Part shown: piece after piece, positions 19,256 through 28,782 of the stretch
Layout: the number at the start of each line of letters is the position of its first letter
Numbering within the stretch: the first letter of the stretch is position 1
Assembly: GCA_934792465.1 (NCBI GenBank)
Contig: CAKVOK010000012.1
Coordinates: 10,469-74,468 of the forward strand
Length of the DNA: 64,000 nucleotides
Source: an uncultured Clostridia bacterium
GTDB taxonomy: Bacteria > Bacillota > Clostridia > RUG12999
Reading direction: 5' to 3'
Made by a program: the position numbers and the translations under genes
Notes under the pieces: model-generated
What the model was told of the DNA's origin: nothing
The model's database searches: none
Seen by the model: the letters and a program-made list of their open reading frames with translations, nothing else

Positions 19256-21406
19256 ATGCCTATATTTGTAAACAACAAGCAGTTTCATCTGCAAACAAAA
19301 AGCGTCAGCTATATTTTTTCGGTATATACGAAAAAATGGCTTACGCATTTATATTGGGGCGATAAGCTCGACAAGAATGTGGATATAAGATATACAAACG
19401 ATGAGTTTATTTTTTCGAGAGCAAATGGATTTCATCTTCCGACAAAAGAGGACAACAGTATGTTTGTAAGCGATTTAAAGCTTGAATTTTCAACGGTGGG
19501 TTCGGGAGATTACCGGGAACCGTCATTTGAGGCAAGATATGAAAACGGGTCGTCCGTAACGGAATTTGAGTATACGAATTTCAGAATATATGACGGCAAA
19601 GCGCAGCTTGAGGGGCTTCCGTCATCATATGAGGAAAACGACGCACAAACGCTGGAAATTATATTGACCGATAAGTTGACGGGTCTTAGGGCAATTTTAA
19701 GCTACAGCGTGTTTGAAGAATATGATGTAATTGCACGAAACGTAAGATACGAGAATGGGGGAACAGAGGACATCGGTCTCAGAACGTGTATGTCGGCAAC
19801 GGTTGACTTTTCCGGCAACAAATACAGCGTTCTTAATCTTTACGGGGATTGGGCAAACGAACGCAATGTTGAATGGCTTAAAACAGGGCGCAGCATTATA
19901 AAGATAGATTCAAAAAGAGGCATGAGCAGTCATATGCATAACCCGTGTATTGTAATGGCGGAGGAGGGAGCCGGTGAATATGCGGGAGAAGTATATTCCA
20001 TGGCGCTTGTATACAGCGGAAGCTTTGCGGCTTATGCCGAAGGAAACTCCTGCGGCGGCACCAGACTGTCAATAGGAATAAATCCTTTTGATTTTGAATG
20101 GAAGCTTAGAAAGGGTGAAAGCTTTCAAACGCCGGAAGCGATTTTAGTATATTCGGGAGATGGTTTAAGCAATGTTTCTCATATATATCACAGATTTATA
20201 AGGGAAAGGATATGCAGAGGAAAATTCCGGGATATGCTCAGACCTACGGTTATAAACAACTGGTCGGGAACGGCATATAATTTTGACGAGGAAAAGCTGC
20301 TGCAGATTGCACGCAGGGGAGCAGATATAGGGCTTGAACAGTTTGTTCTGGACGACGGTTGGTTCGGCAAACGAAACAGCAATACAAACTCGCTCGGCGA
20401 CTGGTATGTAAATAAAGAAAAGTTGCCCGGCGGACTTAAGGCATTGGCAGAAAAAATTAACGGCATGGGGCTTAAATTCGGGCTTTGGACAGAGCCGGAA
20501 ATGGTTTCTCCGGACAGCAATTTATATCGAAGCCACCCGGATTGGTGTATTCATTGTGAAAACCGCACACGAACGGAAAATGCAAATCAGCTGGTTTTGG
20601 ATTTATCGCGCGGCGAGGTTTGCGATTATATAATCAATATATTAACAGAGCTTTTGAAGAGTGCGAATATTGAATATATAAAATGGGACTGTAATAGGAA
20701 TATAACGGAAACAAAGGACGGAGAACAACGGCATAGATATATGCTCGGTTTGTACAAAATTCTTGAAACGATGAACCAAAGGTTTCCGAACGTTTTGTTT
20801 GAAAGCTGCTCCGGCGGAGGCGGACGCTTTGATATGGGGATGCTTTGTTATATGCCGCAGATATGGACGAGCGACATTCAGCATGCCGTAACAAGGCAGT
20901 GTGTGCAGTACGGAACGTCGATAATATATCCACCTGTTACGGCAACGGCGCATATAGGCGACATTAAGGTGGGAGAAAGTGAGGAAAATCAATTTATGCA
21001 TGCCTGTGCCATGACTGCAATGGCGGGAAACTTCGGGTTTGAACTCGATTTATCACTGATGACGGATGGCGAAATGAAACAGGCAAAACAGTATGTTGAT
21101 TCATATAAGAAAATACGCAGAACCGTTCAGTTCGGTAGATTTTACAGATTGGAAAACCCTTTCAAAACAGATTTTGCTTCTTGGATGTTTGCGGACAAAG
21201 ACAAGGCTGTTTTGTTCACTTATCAAAGAAAACCGGAATTGAACGGTGAAGAATGGCGCATAAAACTTAAAGGCTTGGAATGTGATAAGGACTATGAATG
21301 CAACGGCAGGATTTACAGCGGTGATGTGCTTATGAAGGCTGGAATGCGAATCCCGCTGGATAAATATGAATTTGCAAGCAGATGCTATGTGTTTACCCGT
21401 ATATAA
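19256..21406 (+). CDS. GH36 alpha-galactosidase, cytoplasmic
   Basis: 716 residues from ATG 19256, chosen because GGAGG (19241-19245) is about 10 bases upstream; TTG 19238 and ATG 19247 are too close to or before it. Removes terminal alpha-1,6-galactose from oligosaccharides such as melibiose, raffinose or galactomannan fragments. An N-terminal beta-sandwich (1-320) precedes the barrel. LDDGWFGKRN, the nucleophile motif KWDCNRN (Asp478), SCSGGGGRFD and the acid/base motif WTSD (Asp540) are all present. Length matches family members (about 720-740). No signal peptide, so it acts on imported sugar; the transporter follows directly. The promoter at 19217 carries an operator shared with that transporter. 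Confidence 0.95.
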   Translation: MPIFVNNKQFHLQTKSVSYIFSVYTKKWLTHLYWGDKLDKNVDIRYTNDEFIFSRANGFHLPTKEDNSMFVSDLKLEFSTVGSGDYREPSFEARYENGSSVTEFEYTNFRIYDGKAQLEGLPSSYEENDAQTLEIILTDKLTGLRAILSYSVFEEYDVIARNVRYENGGTEDIGLRTCMSATVDFSGNKYSVLNLYGDWANERNVEWLKTGRSIIKIDSKRGMSSHMHNPCIVMAEEGAGEYAGEVYSMALVYSGSFAAYAEGNSCGGTRLSIGINPFDFEWKLRKGESFQTPEAILVYSGDGLSNVSHIYHRFIRERICRGKFRDMLRPTVINNWSGTAYNFDEEKLLQIARRGADIGLEQFVLDDGWFGKRNSNTNSLGDWYVNKEKLPGGLKALAEKINGMGLKFGLWTEPEMVSPDSNLYRSHPDWCIHCENRTRTENANQLVLDLSRGEVCDYIINILTELLKSANIEYIKWDCNRNITETKDGEQRHRYMLGLYKILETMNQRFPNVLFESCSGGGGRFDMGMLCYMPQIWTSDIQHAVTRQCVQYGTSIIYPPVTATAHIGDIKVGESEENQFMHACAMTAMAGNFGFELDLSLMTDGEMKQAKQYVDSYKKIRRTVQFGRFYRLENPFKTDFASWMFADKDKAVLFTYQRKPELNGEEWRIKLKGLECDKDYECNGRIYSGDVLMKAGMRIPLDKYEFASRCYVFTRI

Positions 21407-21412
21407 TAATAC

Positions 21413-21458
21413 GGACAAAAATTGTCCTCTTCCCGAAAATGAAAAATTATGGTATAAT
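21413..21458 (+). promoter_or_regulatory. Second copy of the operator palindrome and extended -10 promoter (sugar transporter)
   Basis: GGACAAAAATTGTCC at 21413-21427, only 7 bases after the alpha-galactosidase stop, with TATAAT at 21453-21458 preceded by TGG (extended -10). Distance from palindrome to -10 is identical to the copy at 19177, and the five bases after the palindrome (CTCTT) match. It drives the receptor gene at 21559. Confidence 0.78.
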
Positions 21459-21558
21459 AAAAACAAGGAAAAATACGGAAAATCCCTTTAAACAAACCTC
21501 GCTGAAGGGAAATAAAAAATCTATGCCGGTGCGGGGCGGCGGAACGGAGAGAAGCTAT

Positions 21559-22941
21559 ATGAAAAGAAAACTGAGATTAATGGCAGCAGTTCTGAGTGCG
21601 GCTATGGTTCCGGCAATATTTGCGGGCTGTGGAGAAAAGAATGAAACAGCAAAGGGAGGCGGAATTAAGACCGTAACAGTATGGACCTGCAACTCACATT
21701 CAAAAGCTGTTGTAACGAGATTGTGCAACGATTGGAATGAAACAAAAGGAAAAGAAAAAGGAATAAAGATAGACTACCAGATAAAAAGTGCGGATAATAT
21801 AATTCAAAGCACGGAACTTGCACTTAAAAGCGGAAATGCACCGGACTTTTTCGGCAGCGGTGATCTGGTAAAATACGCTACGAACGGAGACATAATGCCG
21901 ATTGACGATTTGCCCGGCGGCAGTGAAATTATAAACAGCTTCAGGGATTACATAGAAGAGGGAAGAACCATGTATCAAGGAAAAACCTATACAATTCCCA
22001 CAACGGCAACTCCCGGTGGACTTGTTTATAACAAGGATATGTTTAAGGCAGCCGGTATTGTTGACGAAAACGGTGAGGCAAAGCCGCCGGAAACACTTGA
22101 AGAAATGCGCAAATGTGCAAAAAAACTTACAGATGTTGCAAACAAACAGTACGGAATTATTTATCCCATGAAGTGGGACGGCTGGTTCGCACACGATATA
22201 ATATGCACAAAGATGAGCAGCGATGGATTTGAAACGTATAATCCGGGCAGCGGAAAATTTGAGTATGATGGTTTTAAACCTGTGTTTGAAGCATTTTTGG
22301 GAATGAGAGATGACGGAAGTGTGTACCCGGGGGCGGAATCGCTTGATAACGATACGGCGCGTGCACTGTTTGCGGAAGGCGGAATAGGTATGAAACTCGC
22401 CATGTCCTTTGATGTCGGCGTGTATAACGACCAGTTCCCGGCAAAGATTGACTGGGGGGTTGCACCGTATCCGGTAGCCGATAAGAATAATAAATACAAA
22501 CAGCGTATGGATGTTGGCGGCGGCTGGTTCATAAATGCTCATTCAAAACTGGACAAATCTATACTTGCGGAGATTGTTAAGTTTATATCGTCCGATGATT
22601 TTATACGCACATCATATAAAGAGGGAACGGATTTGCCATGTGACTGGAGTAAGGTTGATGATATTGAACTTAAGGACGCTAAAAAAGGCTGGGAGGATTT
22701 TGCAAAGCTCGTGGGAGAATCGGCGCTTATTCCGCTTAAACCGAAAACAGACAAATCGGGCTTGCGTTCGGATGACAAGATATTCATAGAAGATATATAC
22801 ACGGGGAAAATAAGTATAGATGATGGCATTGCACTTATGAACGAAAATGCGAATGCAGCTGTTGAAAACTATTATTCGGCTCATAAGGACGAAGACAAAA
22901 ATCAATATTATAAAGAGGGCTGGCAGGCTCCAAAAAGATAA
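21559..22941 (+). CDS. CUT1 sugar-binding lipoprotein
   Basis: 460 residues from ATG 21559. An in-frame TTG at 21382 was refused because it lies upstream of the promoter at 21453 and inside the alpha-galactosidase gene. Signal peptide with lipobox (PAIFAGC). The mature part is a family 1 extracellular solute-binding fold: VTVWTCNSHS start, TIPTTATPGGLVYNKDMFKAAG and a GGGWFINAHS block. It captures an oligosaccharide for the permeases at 22963 and 23908; the operator shared with GH36 suggests alpha-galactosides. Confidence 0.92.
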   Translation: MKRKLRLMAAVLSAAMVPAIFAGCGEKNETAKGGGIKTVTVWTCNSHSKAVVTRLCNDWNETKGKEKGIKIDYQIKSADNIIQSTELALKSGNAPDFFGSGDLVKYATNGDIMPIDDLPGGSEIINSFRDYIEEGRTMYQGKTYTIPTTATPGGLVYNKDMFKAAGIVDENGEAKPPETLEEMRKCAKKLTDVANKQYGIIYPMKWDGWFAHDIICTKMSSDGFETYNPGSGKFEYDGFKPVFEAFLGMRDDGSVYPGAESLDNDTARALFAEGGIGMKLAMSFDVGVYNDQFPAKIDWGVAPYPVADKNNKYKQRMDVGGGWFINAHSKLDKSILAEIVKFISSDDFIRTSYKEGTDLPCDWSKVDDIELKDAKKGWEDFAKLVGESALIPLKPKTDKSGLRSDDKIFIEDIYTGKISIDDGIALMNENANAAVENYYSAHKDEDKNQYYKEGWQAPKR

Positions 22942-22962
22942 TAACGGAGAGGGTTGAAAAGT

Positions 22963-23898
22963 ATGCAGAGGGCGCATAAAGAGAATGTCGGATTGCTTCA
23001 TGAAAGAAGAACGGAACAGCGTTGGTGCTGGATCATGCTTGCAATTCCGGTAATAGGGTTTGCAGTGCTGACTGTATATCCGATATTATGGACATTCAGG
23101 TGGGCATTTTATTCATATACAGGTGTGGATTCAACGGCGGTATTTATAGGTATGAGAAATTTTAAAGCACTGTTTACAACGGATTTTACATATTGGAAAT
23201 CATGGCTTACAACCTTACAGTTTACTTTGCTGAAGGTGCCTGTGGAACTTGCTTTTGCAATGTGTCTGGCGCTCATATTGTCGAGGAGTATAAGGGGAAC
23301 GAACTTTTTCAGAAGTGTTTTCTATCTTCCGAGCGTAATAAGCGTTGTAATAATAGGTCTTGTATTTTCAAATCTGTTTTCGTTTTTCGGAGTAGTCAAC
23401 GGAATTTTGCAAAACCTTGGAATTATCGATACCGGTATAGACTGGTTTGCTAATAAAAACACGGCAATGGCGGTTATTGTTATAGGCTCAATTTGGAATA
23501 CATTGGGAATTAATGTTATGTATTTCATGGCGGCGTTGACAAATGTGCCGAAGGAAATTTATGAATGTGCCGATTTGGACGGTGCAGGCTCTTTTACGAA
23601 ATTTTTCAAAATAACATTGCCTATGATTATACCGGTAGCACAGATAATTTTGCTGCTGTCAGTGGTTGGAACACTCGGAATAAATGAGTATATATTAACG
23701 CTTACAAACGGTGCGCCGTCAGGGATGACCCATTCCGTAATATCTTATCAGACAACGCAGTTTGTACCGGGGTTTGCACAAAAATCTGTGCCGGAACTCG
23801 GATACGGCTGTGCAATGTCGCTTATAACAACGTTGCTTTTTGCATTGGTTGCAATAGGCTATAATAAGTTAAACAATAAATTAAAGGATATAAGTTAG
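22963..23898 (+). CDS. CUT1 sugar ABC transporter permease, MalF/UgpA type
   Basis: 311 residues from ATG 22963 (GGAGAGG at 22946-22952); an in-frame TTG at 22954 is less likely. The first membrane segment is WIMLAIPVIGFAVLTVYPI. EAA loop: ECADLDGAGSFTKFFKITLP. The C-terminal half has the typical LTNGAPSGMT loop. With the permease at 23908 it forms the channel of the transporter whose receptor is at 21559. Confidence 0.92.
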   Translation: MQRAHKENVGLLHERRTEQRWCWIMLAIPVIGFAVLTVYPILWTFRWAFYSYTGVDSTAVFIGMRNFKALFTTDFTYWKSWLTTLQFTLLKVPVELAFAMCLALILSRSIRGTNFFRSVFYLPSVISVVIIGLVFSNLFSFFGVVNGILQNLGIIDTGIDWFANKNTAMAVIVIGSIWNTLGINVMYFMAALTNVPKEIYECADLDGAGSFTKFFKITLPMIIPVAQIILLLSVVGTLGINEYILTLTNGAPSGMTHSVISYQTTQFVPGFAQKSVPELGYGCAMSLITTLLFALVAIGYNKLNNKLKDIS

Positions 23899-23907
23899 GG
23901 GGTAAAA

Positions 23908-24759
23908 ATGAATAAGAAGAAAACCACAGCAGATATTGCCTCCTACGTATTCCTTGTAATAATGACACTTTTAACCTTGTTTCCGATAATATATACGGTG
24001 CTTTCGTCATTCAAATCAAATACCGAAATATTGGCATATCCGGAACGAATTTTTTCGCACAGTCCAACCTTTGATAATTATATTCAGGCATGGAGTTCAC
24101 CGGATTTTCAGGTAAGCAGACTTTTGTTTAACAGTATATATTATACACTTGCAAACGTTGTTATAGTTATGCTTATATCCTCTATGGCAGGTTATGTATT
24201 TGCGAGAGGAAATTTTAAAGGCAAAAAAATCGTATTTGCCTGTTTTGCTTCGCTTATGTTTATAAAGCTTGGCGGAATAAGCGTATATGCAACATTTAAA
24301 ATACTTAATTTTTTACATATAACCCAATCGCTGCCGGCACTTATACTTATAAATCTGTTCGGCGTTCCGATAGTTAATATATATCTGGTAAAGGGATATA
24401 TAGATACTATTCCGAACGCAATAGACGAGGCGGCAAGAATAGACGGGGCAAGCTTTCCGGGAATATTTTTCAGGATAATAATGCCGCTTTTAAAACCTAT
24501 ACTTGCCACTGTGGGCATACTTGCTTTTCAGGCATCGTGGAACGATTATCTTATGCCGACAATATTTACCGTGAATGTGCCGTCGCAAAGAACGCTGATA
24601 GTGGGGCTTATGGCATTGAAAAACAGCGGCGGCTCGGCAACGCAGTGGAATCTAATGCTTGCCGGAGCAGCTATAGCATTAGTGCCCGTTATTGTGGCAT
24701 ATACGGTAGCTAACAGATATTTTATATCCGGACTTGCTGCCGGAGCGGTTAAGGGTTAG
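23908..24759 (+). CDS. CUT1 sugar ABC transporter permease, MalG/UgpE type
   Basis: 283 residues from ATG 23908 with AGGGGG 5' of it. First membrane segment at residues 10-32 (VFLVIMTLLTLFPIIYTVL). EAA loop: DEAARIDGASFPGIFFRIIM. Ends in ISGLAAGAVKG, typical of the family. Third gene of the galactoside unit. No ATPase follows; the next gene is an SLH protein 10 bases on, so the wall protein may be co-transcribed with the transporter. Confidence 0.92.
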   Translation: MNKKKTTADIASYVFLVIMTLLTLFPIIYTVLSSFKSNTEILAYPERIFSHSPTFDNYIQAWSSPDFQVSRLLFNSIYYTLANVVIVMLISSMAGYVFARGNFKGKKIVFACFASLMFIKLGGISVYATFKILNFLHITQSLPALILINLFGVPIVNIYLVKGYIDTIPNAIDEAARIDGASFPGIFFRIIMPLLKPILATVGILAFQASWNDYLMPTIFTVNVPSQRTLIVGLMALKNSGGSATQWNLMLAGAAIALVPVIVAYTVANRYFISGLAAGAVKG

Positions 24760-24769
24760 GAGGAAGAAG

Positions 24770-26554
24770 ATGAAAACAAAAATATTAAGCCTTGCTATTA
24801 TCTTTTTTATAGCGGCGTCTTTAGGCTTTGCGGCGCTTGCCGAAGGAAGCATTATAGGGGATATTGTTATTGAAAATGAAGCAGACGGTGCACTGGAAAC
24901 AACGGACGGAAAGGTGTCGTTTTGGTTTGAACCGCAGGGATATACGACAAACCGCCGCATTTTTACGGCTGTTATTCTGAAATACGGCGTAAGCGCCGAT
25001 ACGTTCTTTGCCGAAGAAAATACGGAGGTTGTTGCGGCGATAATGCAGTCAAAGCTTGAAAACGGCAAGGTAAGCTTTAGTGCAAATATTATAAATGAAC
25101 CGTCTGGTATGCATACGATTATAGTGTCATACGGCGGTGCAAAATCGGCGGGATTTGAAAAGATAAGGCAGTTTAAATACATTAATCCCGAAAAGATTGA
25201 CAGTGCGATAATTGATGTAATTACACGCATAAATGATGCAATAGAGTCGAAGAATGCCGAAAAGATTATTGAAATTTTAGAAAACGAATCTGATATAAAA
25301 GCAATTACGGAGCTTTACACAGATCGGATTTTAAATGCAGACGAGAAAACAGTTGCAAATGCTGCGAGAATAATACTTGGTCATAAACCGTTCAAACAGG
25401 AGGACGGAAGAGTTTTGTACAGCGATATTGAAAATTTTACGGCAGAAATTAACCGCACGTTTGCAATATCGGAAATGAATATGGCAGATTCGGCGGAAAA
25501 GGTAAAAAGTGCGTTTGAGTTTTACAATGATAAGTATTATAAGATAGATACGGATTTGTCGGCGAAAAATGCGGATGAAATATTTTCGCTTATGTGCGGA
25601 AAAGCAGTAATCAAAGAGGAAGATGTTAAAAATATATTTAAGTATGCGGAACTAAAGTCGGAACTGCTGCATACGAACTATAATTTGGTTTACGACGCCG
25701 TTAAAAAGTATTCCGATGATTTAAGCGGACTTAATAAAACAAAATTCAGTGGCATAAACAAGAAGGATGATTTCGGCCGACAGGTATTAAACGGAATAGA
25801 AGGCTGCAAGGATTTAAGTGCAATAATAGTGCTTATAAATAATTACACCGAATCCGATTCGTCCGGCGGCGGAGGCAGTGCAGGTGGAGGAAAGGGCAGC
25901 TCCGGCGGAGGCTCAAGCGGTAAAAGCAGTGTCAGCATAGGGTCGCAGGTTGTAACGGATATTCGTCAAAATGCGAACGAAAAAACGAGACTGTTTTCCG
26001 ATATTGACGAAAAACACTGGGCATACGGCGCAGTCGAGTATTTGTACGGAAAAGGTGCGGTTACGGGTTATGCGGACGGCAGCTTCAAAGCGGACGAAAA
26101 CGTTACCCGTGCGGAGTTTGTGACTATGGCAGTAAAGTTGTTCGGCATGGAATCGGCGGAAGGTGCGGAAATGAACTTTACGGACGTATCCGACAAAGAT
26201 TGGTTTTACGAAACGGTAAAAACAGCCGCATTAGGCGGACTTATCCTCGGTGATGCGGACGGCAGCTTTAGACCCGGAGAAAAAATCACACGTCAGGAAA
26301 TAGCCGTAATATTAAACAGATATATAGAGAAAACAGGTAAAAATCTTAAAAAAGTAAATTCGGCAACCGTATTTGAGGATGCGGACGAAATTGCAAACTG
26401 GGCGTTTGAAAGCATTGCAAGGCTGCAACGGTCGGGAATCGTAAACGGCACAAGCGACGGCAGCTTTAAACCCAATAATAACGCATCAAGAGCGGAAACG
26501 GCAGCAATGCTCTACAGACTTATGACAGCGGAGGAAAATGTAAATGAAGAATAA
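24770..26554 (+). CDS. SLH-anchored surface protein of unknown function
   Basis: 594 residues from ATG 24770 (TAGGAGGAAG upstream); the longer frame from 24734 overlaps the permease and lacks an RBS. Signal peptide ending near ALAEG. Residues about 20-140 form a short beta-rich domain. Residues about 140-360 form a helical domain similar in type to the one before the SLH repeats of the protein at 992. A Gly/Ser linker (about 364-386) and three SLH repeats (from about 409; FSDIDEKHW, FTDVSDKDW, FEDADEIANW) follow. No enzyme motif. Its last bases overlap the next gene by 11 bases. Confidence 0.75.
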   Translation: MKTKILSLAIIFFIAASLGFAALAEGSIIGDIVIENEADGALETTDGKVSFWFEPQGYTTNRRIFTAVILKYGVSADTFFAEENTEVVAAIMQSKLENGKVSFSANIINEPSGMHTIIVSYGGAKSAGFEKIRQFKYINPEKIDSAIIDVITRINDAIESKNAEKIIEILENESDIKAITELYTDRILNADEKTVANAARIILGHKPFKQEDGRVLYSDIENFTAEINRTFAISEMNMADSAEKVKSAFEFYNDKYYKIDTDLSAKNADEIFSLMCGKAVIKEEDVKNIFKYAELKSELLHTNYNLVYDAVKKYSDDLSGLNKTKFSGINKKDDFGRQVLNGIEGCKDLSAIIVLINNYTESDSSGGGGSAGGGKGSSGGGSSGKSSVSIGSQVVTDIRQNANEKTRLFSDIDEKHWAYGAVEYLYGKGAVTGYADGSFKADENVTRAEFVTMAVKLFGMESAEGAEMNFTDVSDKDWFYETVKTAALGGLILGDADGSFRPGEKITRQEIAVILNRYIEKTGKNLKKVNSATVFEDADEIANWAFESIARLQRSGIVNGTSDGSFKPNNNASRAETAAMLYRLMTAEENVNEE

Positions 26555-28760
26555 AATTATATCTTTTCTGCTTATACTTGCAATATGCTCATCTTTTAAC
26601 GTATTTGCTTTGTCGGAAGAAGAAAAATATGTATTGAACGACGAAACGGATAAAATAGAATCCGTGGAAAACACAACGGTAAAAATACACGAAAGCGAAG
26701 AAATACGCGAGTTTGACGATAAAATGTGCGGGCTGTGCTGGGAATTTCAGGAGTTTTCCAATACAAATATTTTAGGAGGCGGCACAGATATTTCCGACGA
26801 ATACAAAGCCATTGCAAAAAAGCTTAAAAATTCGTTTACGCTTGCACGTGTTGCGGGTTCCCCGTCAAGCTGGTATTTTTACAGCGACAACGTAGGTCCT
26901 ATTAAGCAGCGAAAATCAAGAAAGATTAAAAAATTCATGTGGGATTTGGGTGATAATGCGGCAATTGAAACAAGTGACAGCTATGTGGCAAATTTCGGCC
27001 CGTCGGAATGGATAAAGGCGGCATATGAAATAAACCCAGATACGGAATTTATCGTAACGCTGAATATCGTTACGGCGGATACGCTTGAAAGTCAAAAGGC
27101 GGCAGCGTTTTTCACAGCCGAGGAGGGCGTGACAGTAGACGGAGTGGATTGGGGCAAAATAAGGAAGGAAAGCGGAATAGAAAAGCCCGTGAAGATTGCC
27201 ATGTACGAGCTCGGAAACGAAATCCCGTGGAGTAACTTTAAATATTGCAGCAGACAGGGATATGTCGATACGGTAAAGGCGCATATTGCGGCTGTACGCG
27301 AAATCGACCCGAATGCAAAGTTTGCATACTGCGGGGCCATGATTCAGAATTGGGAAACCGGTCCGGACGGAATGGACTGGCGGCAGTGGACTTATGACGT
27401 ATATCCGCATATTGCGGACGAGTGCGAATATGTAACGTTTCATCCGTACCATTCGGGAACGGGACTTGCGACATATGATAAATACTTGAATAATCTTACG
27501 AACGATCAGCTTGAGTCGGCAGGTAAAAACGCAAAGCATGTGTATACTGAGGTTGCGAAATGGCCGGGCGATACGGAAGGGAACAGCAAATTCGGCTACA
27601 ACTTTTCACAGGATCCGATAATGCTTGACGGCGCATTGGCGGACGCAATATTTTTAAACCGAATGTACATGAGAGATGATGTGTACGGCGCAACATATTT
27701 TCTTTCTACGGAATATCCCAACGGCTGCTGGGGAATCTTTAAGATGATAGACGGAAAGCTTCGTATTACCGGACCGGGATATATGTATAACCTGTATACG
27801 CACAATACGGGCGGAACGGTGGTAAACAACGAGGTTGAGGGCAGTTACCTTACCGATGTTAATGATGACAGATGCCGTTTCAGCGTTCTCGCCGCAAAGC
27901 AGGGCAAGGATACGCTGAAGCTGATAATAGTAAACCGCTCGCCGTATGTTAAACACAATATTGATTTTGAGTTTGAAAACAAATATACTCTTGTTGAGGA
28001 AACAACGTTCACTGCACCGAATATAAACAGCTACGTATGTTCGGAAGCTACAAACGATATATTTAAAACTATAACGGAAGAAAAAAATATAAAGAATTTT
28101 ACATCTTATGAAATGCCTAATAAAACAATGACGGTTTTAACGCTTAAATCTGATAAACCCTTTGTATATGCCGGAAACGAAGATGAATCGGACGGCATAC
28201 CGGATGCGGAAAACAAGTTTGACGACATGCAGGGACATTGGGCGGAAAACATTGTTGCCGCAATGAATGAAAAGGGAATTGTAACCGGCAATGAAAACGG
28301 AAATTTCAATCCGGACGGCAGCATTACAAGAGCAGAGCTTGCAAAAATTCTTTCGCTTGCGGCAAAAGCGGAGATATCCGAAAATCCGATACCCGTATTT
28401 GAAGATATGACTGCGGATTCGTGGTATGCGCCGTATGTCGAGGCGGCATATGAAAACGGACTGATAAGAGGTAAATCCGGAAAGATTTTTGCACCGGACG
28501 ATACGGTTACTATGGAGGAGCTTGCGGCCGTGGCAGCGAGAATTAAAGGCAAAAACACTGTAGTATCGGAAATTGAAAGAGAAAATATTCTGCGTGGATT
28601 TAAGTTCAGAAATAAAATTTCTCAGTGGGCAGAAAACGATGTTTTAATCGCTGTGAAGTGCGGTGCACTGGAAAGGCTTTACGAAAACGGTAATTTTGAC
28701 CCGAACGCAAATGCGACAAGGGCGCAGGCGGTTTCCGTAATAAATGAAATATACCGTTGA
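26544..28760 (+). CDS. SLH-anchored GH51-like (clan GH-A) glycosidase
   Basis: 738 residues; ATG 26544 behind GCGGAGGAAA inside the previous gene. Signal peptide ending near VFALSE. The barrel (about 45-400) has the clan GH-A pair: ELGNE (acid/base Glu226) and YTEVAKW (nucleophile Glu336). The whole resembles alpha-L-arabinofuranosidases of GH51 or near relatives; family and substrate are inferred. Residues about 440-545 are a beta-sandwich, and three SLH repeats run from about 555 (FDDMQGHW, FEDMTADSW, ISQWAEND). It would cut arabinose-containing side chains at the cell wall. Paralogue of the enzyme at 31513. Confidence 0.8.
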   Translation: MKNKIISFLLILAICSSFNVFALSEEEKYVLNDETDKIESVENTTVKIHESEEIREFDDKMCGLCWEFQEFSNTNILGGGTDISDEYKAIAKKLKNSFTLARVAGSPSSWYFYSDNVGPIKQRKSRKIKKFMWDLGDNAAIETSDSYVANFGPSEWIKAAYEINPDTEFIVTLNIVTADTLESQKAAAFFTAEEGVTVDGVDWGKIRKESGIEKPVKIAMYELGNEIPWSNFKYCSRQGYVDTVKAHIAAVREIDPNAKFAYCGAMIQNWETGPDGMDWRQWTYDVYPHIADECEYVTFHPYHSGTGLATYDKYLNNLTNDQLESAGKNAKHVYTEVAKWPGDTEGNSKFGYNFSQDPIMLDGALADAIFLNRMYMRDDVYGATYFLSTEYPNGCWGIFKMIDGKLRITGPGYMYNLYTHNTGGTVVNNEVEGSYLTDVNDDRCRFSVLAAKQGKDTLKLIIVNRSPYVKHNIDFEFENKYTLVEETTFTAPNINSYVCSEATNDIFKTITEEKNIKNFTSYEMPNKTMTVLTLKSDKPFVYAGNEDESDGIPDAENKFDDMQGHWAENIVAAMNEKGIVTGNENGNFNPDGSITRAELAKILSLAAKAEISENPIPVFEDMTADSWYAPYVEAAYENGLIRGKSGKIFAPDDTVTMEELAAVAARIKGKNTVVSEIERENILRGFKFRNKISQWAENDVLIAVKCGALERLYENGNFDPNANATRAQAVSVINEIYR

Positions 28761-28782
28761 GCCGAGAGGAGGAATATCAGAG

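Noticed and set aside
21382..21558. Longer N-terminus for the sugar-binding lipoprotein starting at TTG 21382
   Set aside because: It would start inside the alpha-galactosidase gene and upstream of the promoter at 21453; the signal peptide with lipobox begins at ATG 21559.
21700..22542. Open frame of 280 codons on the minus strand
   Set aside because: Antisense shadow of the sugar-binding lipoprotein; Cys/Ile/Phe-rich without any motif or RBS.
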